Assembly (NCBI GenBank): GCA_964623885.1
Contig: CAZUVM010000059.1
Span: 9,624 to 73,623, forward strand
DNA length: 64,000 nucleotides
Direction: 5' to 3'
Origin: CAZUVM01 sp964623885
GTDB taxonomy: Bacteria > Verrucomicrobiota > Verrucomicrobiia > Limisphaerales > UBA8199
Part shown: piece after piece, positions 35,539-44,021 of the stretch
How positions within the stretch are numbered: the first letter of the stretch is position 1
How the letters are laid out: the number at the start of each line of letters is the position of its first letter
The notes under the pieces: model-generated
The model's input: only the letters and a program-made list of their open reading frames with translations
What the model was told of the DNA's origin: nothing
The model's database searches: none
Program-made: the position numbers and the translations under genes

Positions 35539-37143
35539 TCAAAATTCCGGCTGTTTGTTTCTTACGGCGCGCTGCTCGCATCGGGGCTCTTCCTCCTCTT
35601 CTATAATCTCGACAGCCACTTGCTTTGGGGCGACGAGGCAGAAACGGCCACCCTGGCCCGCAACGTTCTGCATTATGGAATCCCGCGGAACTTCGACGGC
35701 CTGAACCGCATCACGATTTACGGAGCTCAGAACGACTCGAACGCGCAAGGCATTTGGACCTGGTCACCCTGGCTTCAGGAATATCTCGCGGCGTTCGGAT
35801 TTTGGCTGTTTGGCGTGACAACCTGGGCCGCGCGCGCGCCGTTTGCATTGATCGGCTGGCTCAGCCTGGGCTTGATGGCATGGCTCGCTTACCGCATTTA
35901 TAGGGATCACCGAATTGCATTGGCCAGCCTGATTCTCCTGGGCACGTCCGAGGTTTTTATCCTGCATGCCCGGCAATGCCGTTACTATTCCATTTCCGTC
36001 CTGGCACAAATTCTGTTCATTCTTGGGTTGTACCAATTGCTTTCCGGCAACGGACGCGGCGCCTGGACGACGGCGGGCGCACTCACTCTGCAATTCTACG
36101 GCAACTACATTGTCGCTGCCGCGGATGTCCCGGTGCTGCTTCCGGTCGCCTGGCTCCTGTTTCGCCAGAACAAGCGCTGGGTTTGGCGGGTGGTTTTGGC
36201 GCTCGGCCTTCTCGGCGTGGCCGCTGCGCCCTGGCTGGCCTATGCGCGTCCCTGGCACCAGTCCGCGGCTATCGGCCCGGAAAATCATCTGGGGAAGATC
36301 CTGGCTTATCTGCAGGAATTCCAATTCCATTTCCTGCCATGGGTTTTCTTTTTGCTGCCATTAGCCGGATGGACGGCCGCGAAAAGGCTTCAGACATCAT
36401 CGCGCTCAGACAAGCCCGCCACCGGCGGCGCAGCGGAGCGCACGGATACGCAGGCTGCCGACCCATCCGTGACACTCGCGATCCGGCGCCTGGAATGGCT
36501 GCTCGTGCTGCTAATTCCAGTGTACACGCTCGTCATTTCAGTAGCGCCCGGCCGCTTCACGAGATATCAGGTTCCGCTCGCGCCTGTGGCTTGCTTGCTC
36601 ATCGCCGTTTGGGTATTCCGTTGGATTCGTTGGCGCGCCGCAGCCTTGGGGGTCCTGGCGACTCAATGCATCTGCAATCTGCTGGCCTTCGGCACCGCTT
36701 ACCCATGGCGCGGCGAGCACAAGTTGAATTGGACGTTTCCAAGAATTGCGGCCGGAATTACCTGCCCGTACACGGATCGGTTCGCAGATGTGGTGGCTTT
36801 CTTCAACCAGGAGGCCAAGCCCAGCGACGCTGCGTTCGTCTTCGATCCCGAGTTTCCGCTCATATTCTACACACACCTGCGGATCGTGGACGGCCGGTTC
36901 TTGCCGGGAATCCCAAATCCTTTACCGGAGTGGATGCTGCCCGAGAGCCCATCCGGGGTAGCAGAGCAGGTGCCCGGTCCATTGCCCAATTTGCTTAAAC
37001 CTTACTATGACGCCGTAACCATTCCAGTCCACAACACCGCGCGCCACGCCAGCATTCCAGATCCGGATACTTATCAGTTCCGAACTGCTGAGGAGCAAAC
37101 GACGTTCCGAGTCTTTCGAAAAAAGCGCGATCCGAACCAATAA
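35524..37143 (+). CDS. GT39-like membrane glycosyltransferase
   Basis: A 539-residue polytopic GT-C protein. The first helix is followed by LLWGDEAETATLARNVLHYG near residue 38, with the catalytic Asp-Glu typical of ArnT-like enzymes, then about nine more helices. The C-terminal third is soluble, with a WTFPRIAAGITCPYTDRFAD region. The annotated TTG start lies inside the inverted repeat of the adjacent GxxExxY cassette, and no ATG or GTG precedes the conserved region, so the native N-terminus may have been lost or replaced. Donor and acceptor unknown. Confidence 0.82.
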   Translation: MLLRCSKFRLFVSYGALLASGLFLLFYNLDSHLLWGDEAETATLARNVLHYGIPRNFDGLNRITIYGAQNDSNAQGIWTWSPWLQEYLAAFGFWLFGVTTWAARAPFALIGWLSLGLMAWLAYRIYRDHRIALASLILLGTSEVFILHARQCRYYSISVLAQILFILGLYQLLSGNGRGAWTTAGALTLQFYGNYIVAAADVPVLLPVAWLLFRQNKRWVWRVVLALGLLGVAAAPWLAYARPWHQSAAIGPENHLGKILAYLQEFQFHFLPWVFFLLPLAGWTAAKRLQTSSRSDKPATGGAAERTDTQAADPSVTLAIRRLEWLLVLLIPVYTLVISVAPGRFTRYQVPLAPVACLLIAVWVFRWIRWRAAALGVLATQCICNLLAFGTAYPWRGEHKLNWTFPRIAAGITCPYTDRFADVVAFFNQEAKPSDAAFVFDPEFPLIFYTHLRIVDGRFLPGIPNPLPEWMLPESPSGVAEQVPGPLPNLLKPYYDAVTIPVHNTARHASIPDPDTYQFRTAEEQTTFRVFRKKRDPNQ

Positions 37144-37164
37144 GAACCGGCCGCGGCGGGAAGA

Positions 37165-38826
37165 TCATTTCGGCAAATAAATCCTGACCACGCCTTCCGC
37201 ATCGCCAGCCAGCCGGTAGTTTTCGCGCACGTAATCTAAAATGACGGACGCATAGGATTGCATCTTAGTTTCTTCAAACAGCACCACAGCCGCGGGCGGA
37301 TCGTGGCGCGCCTGTTGCACCAGGGTCAAAAGCTCGGCGGTCGTTTGATCTCCCGGCCACAAAAAGTTCCACCGTGTCGGGTTATGTCGTTGGCACAGGA
37401 AGTAGAGCATCGGTTGGTACGGCAAACAGAGAATAGACCGGTCCTGTGGCGCCAGTTGCTGCACGGTTTGGACCAGATCGCGCAGGTTTTCAGGCGCCGG
37501 CACACGTACACCGGCGCGAGGCAGGTCAAGAGTGAGCGGCGCAGGCAATGGGCGTTGAAATACCAGCGGCCGGCAAAGCCACAGCAGAATCGCGAGCGCC
37601 AGAAGCGGAGCCCCCATCACGAGCATACGGTAGGGACTGCCCAGGCAGGGACGCCGTCCGCGTCCCTTATCGAAAGATATCGACCCGGGGCCGGCTTGAT
37701 AAGATTGAGACGCCGGGGACGGCGTCCCCACCGATGATGTCCCTGCCGGCGCGCACGGCAAACTGCACGCCGCGAGCACAAAAAACGGCGGCAATGTGAT
37801 TAGTAAATGTGGCAAATCTGAACGTGCCAGCACCTGCAAATAAAAGAGGGCCGACAATGTTACCAGGAATGCCAGCTTTGCCTCTCTGATCCCAAACCGA
37901 TTTCGAAGCGCCTGGCGCACCAGGCCAGCGAGCGCCGCAATCCCCACCGCCGGCGGCAGGTAATAAAAGAGAATGTAAGCGTTCGTTGGCGCGGCAAAGA
38001 TGTCTTTAAACGGCGGAAAAGGGCTTGAGCTGGTCTTGGCATAAGTCGTCAGCGGGAACATGAACGCCTGCCGAAACAGTTCGGGCAGCGCGCCGGTAAC
38101 CGTGCTGTAGATGGCAAAAGGAATAATGACGAGCGCAACTCCGGTCGACCACCAGGCGAGAGCACGCTGCAGGGTTTTTGGCCGAATTTCCGGACCGCCA
38201 AGGAGTTTCAAAAGGCCCGTATAAACACCAGTGGCAACCAGCAAGTAGAGTCCCTGGTCTTGTCGCAACAGAAGGGCGACACCATTAAAGGCCCCGGCCG
38301 GAAGTGCCCACCGGGCATACCCACGGACCGTGGCCGCAAGGTAACATCCTGCCGCCGCTAAACTTGCCGCTTCGGCCTGCCAAACGGCATACGGCACAAA
38401 ATGCGTGAATGAAATTCCAAAAAAAATCGTGGGAACAGCGGCAATTAGGGCCAGGCCCTGACCACTGAATTGCCGGGCCAACCCGAAGGCGAGCAATGGT
38501 ATGATCAAAAACACGCAGAACCCCAGCGCATGCAGGCACAGCAACGAAGTCCCAAAAAGCTTGAACACCGCGGCCACCGTGTAGAACGCCAAGGGAGGCT
38601 GAACACTCACGAAATCGCGGTTTGGAATTTGCCCCTCTAGAACCCGAACCGCGCCATACGCAAGATTGCCTTCGTCGCCTAAATCCAATCCGGAACGGAA
38701 TCGCGACCAACCAAACCAAAACGAAATGGATACCAAAACCGCAATCGCGATTAAATCCCATCCGAAATCATGCAGGTGGCGGTCCGAGGAGCCAGTCTCA
38801 CGGTGGGTGCCGACGTAAGGAGGCAC
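37165..38826 (-). CDS. GT-C-type membrane glycosyltransferase
   Basis: A 553-residue polytopic protein converging on the GT39-like gene at 35524. The first extracytoplasmic loop carries GLDLGDEGNLAYGAVRVLEG near residue 47, the acidic D-E pair placed as in GT-C enzymes, then IPNRDFVSVQPPLAFYTVAA. Around ten hydrophobic helices follow. Residues about 360-400 are Gly/Pro/Ser/Arg-rich and correspond to a compound palindromic repeat (37648-37728) inserted in frame between two helices. The C-terminal soluble part ends with a DPPAAVVLFEETKMQSYASV region. Specific function unknown. Confidence 0.78.
   Translation of the reverse strand: MPPYVGTHRETGSSDRHLHDFGWDLIAIAVLVSISFWFGWSRFRSGLDLGDEGNLAYGAVRVLEGQIPNRDFVSVQPPLAFYTVAAVFKLFGTSLLCLHALGFCVFLIIPLLAFGLARQFSGQGLALIAAVPTIFFGISFTHFVPYAVWQAEAASLAAAGCYLAATVRGYARWALPAGAFNGVALLLRQDQGLYLLVATGVYTGLLKLLGGPEIRPKTLQRALAWWSTGVALVIIPFAIYSTVTGALPELFRQAFMFPLTTYAKTSSSPFPPFKDIFAAPTNAYILFYYLPPAVGIAALAGLVRQALRNRFGIREAKLAFLVTLSALFYLQVLARSDLPHLLITLPPFFVLAACSLPCAPAGTSSVGTPSPASQSYQAGPGSISFDKGRGRRPCLGSPYRMLVMGAPLLALAILLWLCRPLVFQRPLPAPLTLDLPRAGVRVPAPENLRDLVQTVQQLAPQDRSILCLPYQPMLYFLCQRHNPTRWNFLWPGDQTTAELLTLVQQARHDPPAAVVLFEETKMQSYASVILDYVRENYRLAGDAEGVVRIYLPK
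37648..37728. repeat. Compound palindromic element inside a glycosyltransferase gene
   Basis: Outer palindromes are GGGACGC-CGTCC-GCGTCCC (37648-37666) and GAGACGCCG-GGGA-CGGCGTCCC (37707-37728). TTATC and GATAA (37667 and 37699 regions) form an inner inverted match, so the whole 81 bases can fold as one hairpin. It is in frame in the minus-strand gene and encodes residues 367-393, including GTPSPAS. Confidence 0.75.
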
Positions 38827-38878
38827 AGATTTCAGACCGCTTCCCTATGTGGCCTGGTGCAGTTTCCAGCGGACGCTT

Positions 38879-39742
38879 TCACAATCCGGGGCGCCGGTCC
38901 GGCAGAACGTAAGTGGGACTCCAGTAGTATTGCCACAATTGGTCGAGCTTCACCGTTTGCGCATGCCCATCAAAGAAGATCACATTCACCGCCCCCGGCA
39001 ATCGCGAGTTCATCGGCCACACAGGCGGAGCCGCGCTCGGGCGGCTGCCGTGACGCGGAATACACATGGCGTTCATGCCACCCAAACCATTAGCGGGAGC
39101 CTGGCCGGTGTTCAGCGAACCCAAAATGAGATTTTGGGCGGGCCAATCCGAAGGCGTCGGCATCACCTGGTTCGTGACCGAGTCGGCGCAAACCGGGGTC
39201 AGCGCGGGGTACGCGATGTTGGCCTCGGACGTAAATCCTGAATAATACGCGGCGGCGGCCTGGTTGGTCGAGCGCGTCAGCCATTCATTTAAAGCATAGC
39301 TGCCGCAGCGATATTCGCCGCGGGTCGGATAATTCGTAAGGCTCCAAGCCGAGTCAACGCGCCCCCAGCCGGCGATGTATCCCGGCCTGTCATTATGCAC
39401 CTGGGCGCACGGACAAATCCAGCTCGATCCGACTTTGCCGACCTCGCGCGCGAACCATTCAGCCATGTCGTTCCGATCGATGCGTCCGTTGCTTTGGTCG
39501 ACGGCCATGCGAAGGCTGATAAGAATTTGGTGTTCGTTACTCAAACATGCCGCGGTGTAAGCTTTGTCCTTGGCGCGTGCTAATGCCGGCAACAACATCG
39601 CCGCCAGGATCGCTATAATCGCAATAACTACCAACAATTCGATCAGAGTAAATGCGGCGGTCCAGGCCTGCGTAAGCACTCGGTCACGCACAGATTTGAG
39701 ATTCACTCGATTTGAAATAGGAGCAGGATTCCACGCAGCCAT
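38879..39742 (-). CDS. Prepilin-type N-terminal domain protein (DGH type)
   Basis: A 287-residue pseudopilin-like protein. The leader ends in AWTAA and the processed helix is FTLIELLVVIAIIAILAAML with Glu5; the residue before Phe is Ala where most prepilins have Gly. LPALARAKDKAYTAACLSNE follows, and near the C-terminus is VNVIFFDGHAQTVKLDQLW, the DGH motif. It stands alone, 52 bases upstream of nothing obvious, between a glycosyltransferase and a divergent beta-propeller gene. Confidence 0.87.
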   Translation of the reverse strand: MAAWNPAPISNRVNLKSVRDRVLTQAWTAAFTLIELLVVIAIIAILAAMLLPALARAKDKAYTAACLSNEHQILISLRMAVDQSNGRIDRNDMAEWFAREVGKVGSSWICPCAQVHNDRPGYIAGWGRVDSAWSLTNYPTRGEYRCGSYALNEWLTRSTNQAAAAYYSGFTSEANIAYPALTPVCADSVTNQVMPTPSDWPAQNLILGSLNTGQAPANGLGGMNAMCIPRHGSRPSAAPPVWPMNSRLPGAVNVIFFDGHAQTVKLDQLWQYYWSPTYVLPDRRPGL

Positions 39743-39898
39743 TTCTGAATTTGTGGGACGTTGTTAGGGACACCTTACCCGCCGCCCCTTGTGCTGTCAA
39801 ATCCTAACGCCACTTTGAGGCCCCCTTAAATTACGGACACGAGGATTTTGATTTTCATCGGATATGGGTCTCTTTAACCTCTCAATCCTGTTTCGAGC

Positions 39899-41422
39899 AT
39901 GACGTTTAAAGTGATCCCAACCCGTGCCGTAATCGCTGGAGGGCTATTATATCTCAGCACGGCCGGCACAATGCTGGCTAAAACCAACACGATCGCTTTT
40001 CGAGAAACACCTTTAGGCAAACCCCCGGTCACATCGGCCCTCGATAACATCAAGGTAAGCCCGAGCAACGATCACCTCGCCTATGCGGTCCGCCAGGGGC
40101 GCAAGTGGGCGATTTGCCGCGACGGAGTGGTAGGAGTGCCGGCAGACGAAGTCCGCGATATGCTCTTCAGCCCGGATGGGCAGCATCTGGCCTACGTCGC
40201 TCGGCAGCGCACCAATGAATTCGTTGTGCTTGATGGCACCAATAGCCCGCCGTATCGCAGCATCGGCCCGGGCTGCCTCGTCTTCAGCCCGAATAGCCAA
40301 CGGCTGGCGTACATTGCCTGGCTCAACGGCAAGTGGTCGGCTGTGCTCGACGGCAAAGAATCCCCTGGCTATCAGCGAATCGCGAAAGTCGGGTTCACCT
40401 TCAGCGCCGACAGCAAACACTTCGCTTATGCGGCGCTGCGCGGCAACCAATCCGTCTGGGTAGTGGACGGCACCGAAGGCGTGCCTTGCGACGGCATGGG
40501 GCCTTTCCGATTCAGCGCGGATGGCCGGCGTACCGGTTACATCGCACCGCGCGGAGAATACTGGATGTTGGTCCTGGACGGCAAAGCGAAGGACTGCGAG
40601 CAGATTTCACAGGAAGGCGTTATCTTCAGTCCCGATAGCCAGCACACCCTTTATGCCGCAGGCGGGGAGAAACTTCAGATTTTTCTCGATGACCAGGGAC
40701 AGCAGAAATTCGATGCGTTGGCTCCGGGATTGTTGGTCTTTAGCCCGGACAGCAAGCGCCTCGGCTATGGCGGCTTACAAGGCACGCAGTGGCGGGTAAT
40801 CATTGATGGAAAAGAAAGCCCGGCGTACACCGGCATCATGCCGAATAGCCTTGTATTCAGCCCTGATAGCCGACATGTCGCTTATGCCTTTCAACGCACG
40901 AATCACTGGCAAGTCCTGCTGGATGACAAAGCGGGTCCAGCCTACGATGGAATTGTTGCCCATACCCTGGTGTTCAGCCCGGACAGCGAACATTTCGCCT
41001 ACCTGGCGGGTCGCGTCGGGAAGTTGATGGCCATTCGTGACGGACGCGAAAGTCCGGAATACACCGGGTTGGGCGCGCACGGGATCATCTTCAGCTCCGA
41101 TAGCAAGCACTGGGCACTTGTCGCTCAGCAGGGAACAAATTGGCAAGTGGTGGTGGACGGACAAGCGGGCAAAGAGTACGAGGCTATTGGACTGCGTCCA
41201 TTTGAGTTCAGCCCCGACAGCCAGCACTTCTGCTTCGTCGCTCTTAGATCGGGCAAATATGTGCTGGTCGTTGACGGCAACGAAAGCAAAGGTTATGAGC
41301 AAATCCTGGCTGATACAACAGCGGGAAGCACGTTTGGCGCATTCCATTTGTTGGCGCTTAAGGCAAACACACCCGAGGAACAGGAACTGGTGCGAGTTGA
41401 GGCTGACCTCAGCAAGCATTAG
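39899..41422 (+). CDS. WD40-like (PD40) beta-propeller protein with 11 repeats
   Basis: A 507-residue protein with a probable export signal (AVIAGGLLYLSTAGTMLA near residue 12). From about residue 48 to 480 it consists of tandem units of roughly 41 residues, each centred on FSPDSxHxAY: SPSNDHLAYAV, FSPDGQHLAYVA, FSPNSQRLAYIA, FSADSKHFAYAA and seven more, each followed by a W-x-V/L-x-x-D-G strand. Eleven units would make one and a half to two small propellers or one large one. Likely a periplasmic or surface interaction scaffold. Thirteen bases before the next membrane gene, so probably co-transcribed. Confidence 0.85.
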   Translation: MTFKVIPTRAVIAGGLLYLSTAGTMLAKTNTIAFRETPLGKPPVTSALDNIKVSPSNDHLAYAVRQGRKWAICRDGVVGVPADEVRDMLFSPDGQHLAYVARQRTNEFVVLDGTNSPPYRSIGPGCLVFSPNSQRLAYIAWLNGKWSAVLDGKESPGYQRIAKVGFTFSADSKHFAYAALRGNQSVWVVDGTEGVPCDGMGPFRFSADGRRTGYIAPRGEYWMLVLDGKAKDCEQISQEGVIFSPDSQHTLYAAGGEKLQIFLDDQGQQKFDALAPGLLVFSPDSKRLGYGGLQGTQWRVIIDGKESPAYTGIMPNSLVFSPDSRHVAYAFQRTNHWQVLLDDKAGPAYDGIVAHTLVFSPDSEHFAYLAGRVGKLMAIRDGRESPEYTGLGAHGIIFSSDSKHWALVAQQGTNWQVVVDGQAGKEYEAIGLRPFEFSPDSQHFCFVALRSGKYVLVVDGNESKGYEQILADTTAGSTFGAFHLLALKANTPEEQELVRVEADLSKH

Positions 41423-41434
41423 TTAAATACTCAA

Positions 41435-43972
41435 ATGGCTGTCCGCTCGCAAAAGGGGCGGTCGAACGAGCCCCAAGAACCCACTCCGGCGGAGATCGGG
41501 CGCTTGGGAATCCGCTTTCGAAATACCGCGGCCTTCGGAGCGCTCGCTGCCTGCGCCATGATTGCAGCGTGCTGGTGCGTCCCACGCTTGCCCGGCCTTA
41601 ATTTTCTTCCCGCGAGAAAGCCTGCCGAGTGGATCATTTATCCCACACCAGCCAACGCTGACGCTCTGCCGGCGGTGGAACTGACGACCGAATTTCGGAC
41701 CACGTTTTCATTGGCTGGGCCGGTTCCGAATGCAACTGTTCGGGCCCTTGGCTTTAAAACACTTATGGTCCGGCTCAACGGTAAACAACTCCCCTCACCG
41801 CTGAATCAGACCACGGATTGGAAGAGCGTCAGGGAGTTCGATGTAAGCAGACTGCTTCGGTCCGGTACAAACGAATTGTTCGTCGCGGTTAGCAGCTCCA
41901 ACGGGCTGCCATCATTGTGGCTCTCACTGCGCGCAGGGGATTTCGGGTTGGTCAGCGATGAATCGTGGACCGCGTCCTTTGCCGGTGGGACATGGCAGAA
42001 GGCACAGCTTGCGACAGCTGCGCTCGAGATTAGACCGGGAAACCGACTCTACAGCCAGGAGCGGCCGCTGGGCTCCTGGCGAAGGAATTGGCCATTCCTT
42101 CTACTGCTGGCGGCGCTTGCGGCGGGGCTGGTTGCGGCGGCAAAAAGATCAGCTGCCAAAAAATCACAACGTCTGTGCGTGGTGATCCTGGCCTTGGCGT
42201 GGATCGCCTTGGGGATAAACAACCTGAGACTGCTACCAAAGGAGATCGGGTTCGATGCCGCCGAGCACCTGTCCTATATCCAGTACATACTGGATCACGG
42301 CACCTTGCCGTTGGCCAACGAAGGGTGGGAAATGTATCAGCCACCGCTTTATTATCTCCTTTCAGCCGGGGTTCTAAGAACAGCCCACTTGTCCACCGGC
42401 GATGCCGGCGTCATGGTGCTGCGCGCTTTCGGTTTGCTTTGCGGCATAACGACGTTTGTCCTCGTTTTCATGTGCTTGCGTCTGGTATTTCCCACGAGGT
42501 CGACTGCCCAAATTCTCGGATTGGTTTTCGCCGCCCTGCTCCCGGTCAACCTTTACCTCTACGAGTTCGTCACGAACGAACTCCTCGCTTCGACGTTGGT
42601 TGCAGCCGCCCTTTATCTTTGCTTGCGGAGCGTTGCCTTCAATGGCCCAACGAGCTTGAGGCGATGCGCGGTGCTGGGACTGGTTCTCGGAGCTGCTTTG
42701 CTCACCAAAAGTTCCGCCCTTGTAGCAGCGCCAGTGATCCTGGCGGTGTTGGCTTGGCACGAATGGAAGTTTCGTTCGCTGGGTCCGCCAAGATGGATGC
42801 TACATTTGCTTGTGTTCCTGCTGGCCTGCATAGCTGTATGCGGGTGGCATTACTGCCGGATGGGGATCCATTTTGGCAATCCCTTGCTGGGCAATTGGGA
42901 TCCTCGAAGCGGATTCCACTGGTGGCAACAACCGGGCTACCGGACCGCAGGAGCTTTTGGTCATTTCGGCCAATGCTTAACCCGACCTTTCTACAGCGCT
43001 TTTGTCGGCGTACCTGACGGCCTGTACTCGACGATATGGGGCGACGGATTGTTTGGCGGCGGGGCGGATTGGCGCGTGCGCCCACCATGGAATTACGAAT
43101 TGATGGCGGCTGGATATCTCTTCGCGCTCGTACCAACAATCGCGGTCATAATCGGCGTCTTGTTCTTTTTGGTCGAGTTTCGGCGCCGACCGACGCGAGA
43201 CGCGTTGCTGCTGCTAGGGGTTGCGGTTCTTGCTATCATAGCGCTGGGCTACTACGCGCTCAAGGTCCCTTCGTATGCAGCGGCGAAGGCTTTCTATGTC
43301 TTGCCGGCGCTCGTGCCACTCTGTGCCTTTGGCGCCGAGGGTTTGGAACTGCTGGGCCAGAAAGCGGGCAAGTATAAATGGCTCATTTACTTTGTCTTCA
43401 CAGTTTGGGCGCTGAATGCATATGCGAGTTTTTGGATCCGACGCGAGGCTCAGGAGACAAGGATCTTAATCGCACGGACTTTCGCTGCCCAAAACCAACC
43501 GGACGCCGCAGTAGCAGAAATTAAAGGACTGTTGGATAATGACCCGCGCAATGGTGCGGCGTTGCAACTACTAGCCATCGAATGCGCTCAAAGCAACAGG
43601 GTCGCAGAAGCCTCAAGCCTCGCCCGGCAAGCGGTTGAATGCGCGCCGGACGACGCTGATGGGCACTTGTTATTGGGCACTATCTTTCTCCAGCAAGGCA
43701 GCGTTGAGCAAGCAATCACCGAGGCGCAGCGAGCCATGCAACTCGCACCCGACCATCCCAAAGCCGCATCAAGCTTATTTGCGTGGCTGTACCGCTCGGG
43801 CCGCAAAAAGGAAGCCGCTGCGGCTTGCGAGGAAAGTCTGCGAGTCGATCCTTTCAATCCGCAGTTTCATGCGGGCATGGCGAGGGTATTGCACGACCTC
43901 GGCGACCAACCCAATGCAGTCCGGCACGCTAAAATCGCGGAAGAACTTAGGCGCGGGGCCATCAAGCATTGA
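41435..43972 (+). CDS. GT39-like membrane glycosyltransferase with C-terminal TPRs
   Basis: An 845-residue protein. Residues 35-55 form a membrane helix; residues 60-205 form an extracytoplasmic beta domain (VRLNGKQLPSPLNQTTDWKS, NELFVAVSSSNGLPSLWLSL). The GT-C core follows, with FDAAEHLSYIQYILDHGTLP near residue 273 placing the catalytic Asp and Glu/His, EMYQPPLYYLLSAGV near 300, and about ten helices. The C-terminal ~170 residues are TPRs (LGTIFLQQGSVEQAITEAQR). Converges on the TMTC-like array. A protein or lipid glycosyltransferase role is inferred. Confidence 0.8.
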   Translation: MAVRSQKGRSNEPQEPTPAEIGRLGIRFRNTAAFGALAACAMIAACWCVPRLPGLNFLPARKPAEWIIYPTPANADALPAVELTTEFRTTFSLAGPVPNATVRALGFKTLMVRLNGKQLPSPLNQTTDWKSVREFDVSRLLRSGTNELFVAVSSSNGLPSLWLSLRAGDFGLVSDESWTASFAGGTWQKAQLATAALEIRPGNRLYSQERPLGSWRRNWPFLLLLAALAAGLVAAAKRSAAKKSQRLCVVILALAWIALGINNLRLLPKEIGFDAAEHLSYIQYILDHGTLPLANEGWEMYQPPLYYLLSAGVLRTAHLSTGDAGVMVLRAFGLLCGITTFVLVFMCLRLVFPTRSTAQILGLVFAALLPVNLYLYEFVTNELLASTLVAAALYLCLRSVAFNGPTSLRRCAVLGLVLGAALLTKSSALVAAPVILAVLAWHEWKFRSLGPPRWMLHLLVFLLACIAVCGWHYCRMGIHFGNPLLGNWDPRSGFHWWQQPGYRTAGAFGHFGQCLTRPFYSAFVGVPDGLYSTIWGDGLFGGGADWRVRPPWNYELMAAGYLFALVPTIAVIIGVLFFLVEFRRRPTRDALLLLGVAVLAIIALGYYALKVPSYAAAKAFYVLPALVPLCAFGAEGLELLGQKAGKYKWLIYFVFTVWALNAYASFWIRREAQETRILIARTFAAQNQPDAAVAEIKGLLDNDPRNGAALQLLAIECAQSNRVAEASSLARQAVECAPDDADGHLLLGTIFLQQGSVEQAITEAQRAMQLAPDHPKAASSLFAWLYRSGRKKEAAAACEESLRVDPFNPQFHAGMARVLHDLGDQPNAVRHAKIAEELRRGAIKH

Positions 43973-44021
43973 GGCGGCCAAAATCACAGGAGCGTTGCCA
44001 CTGACGCAGCAGCAAACAGGT

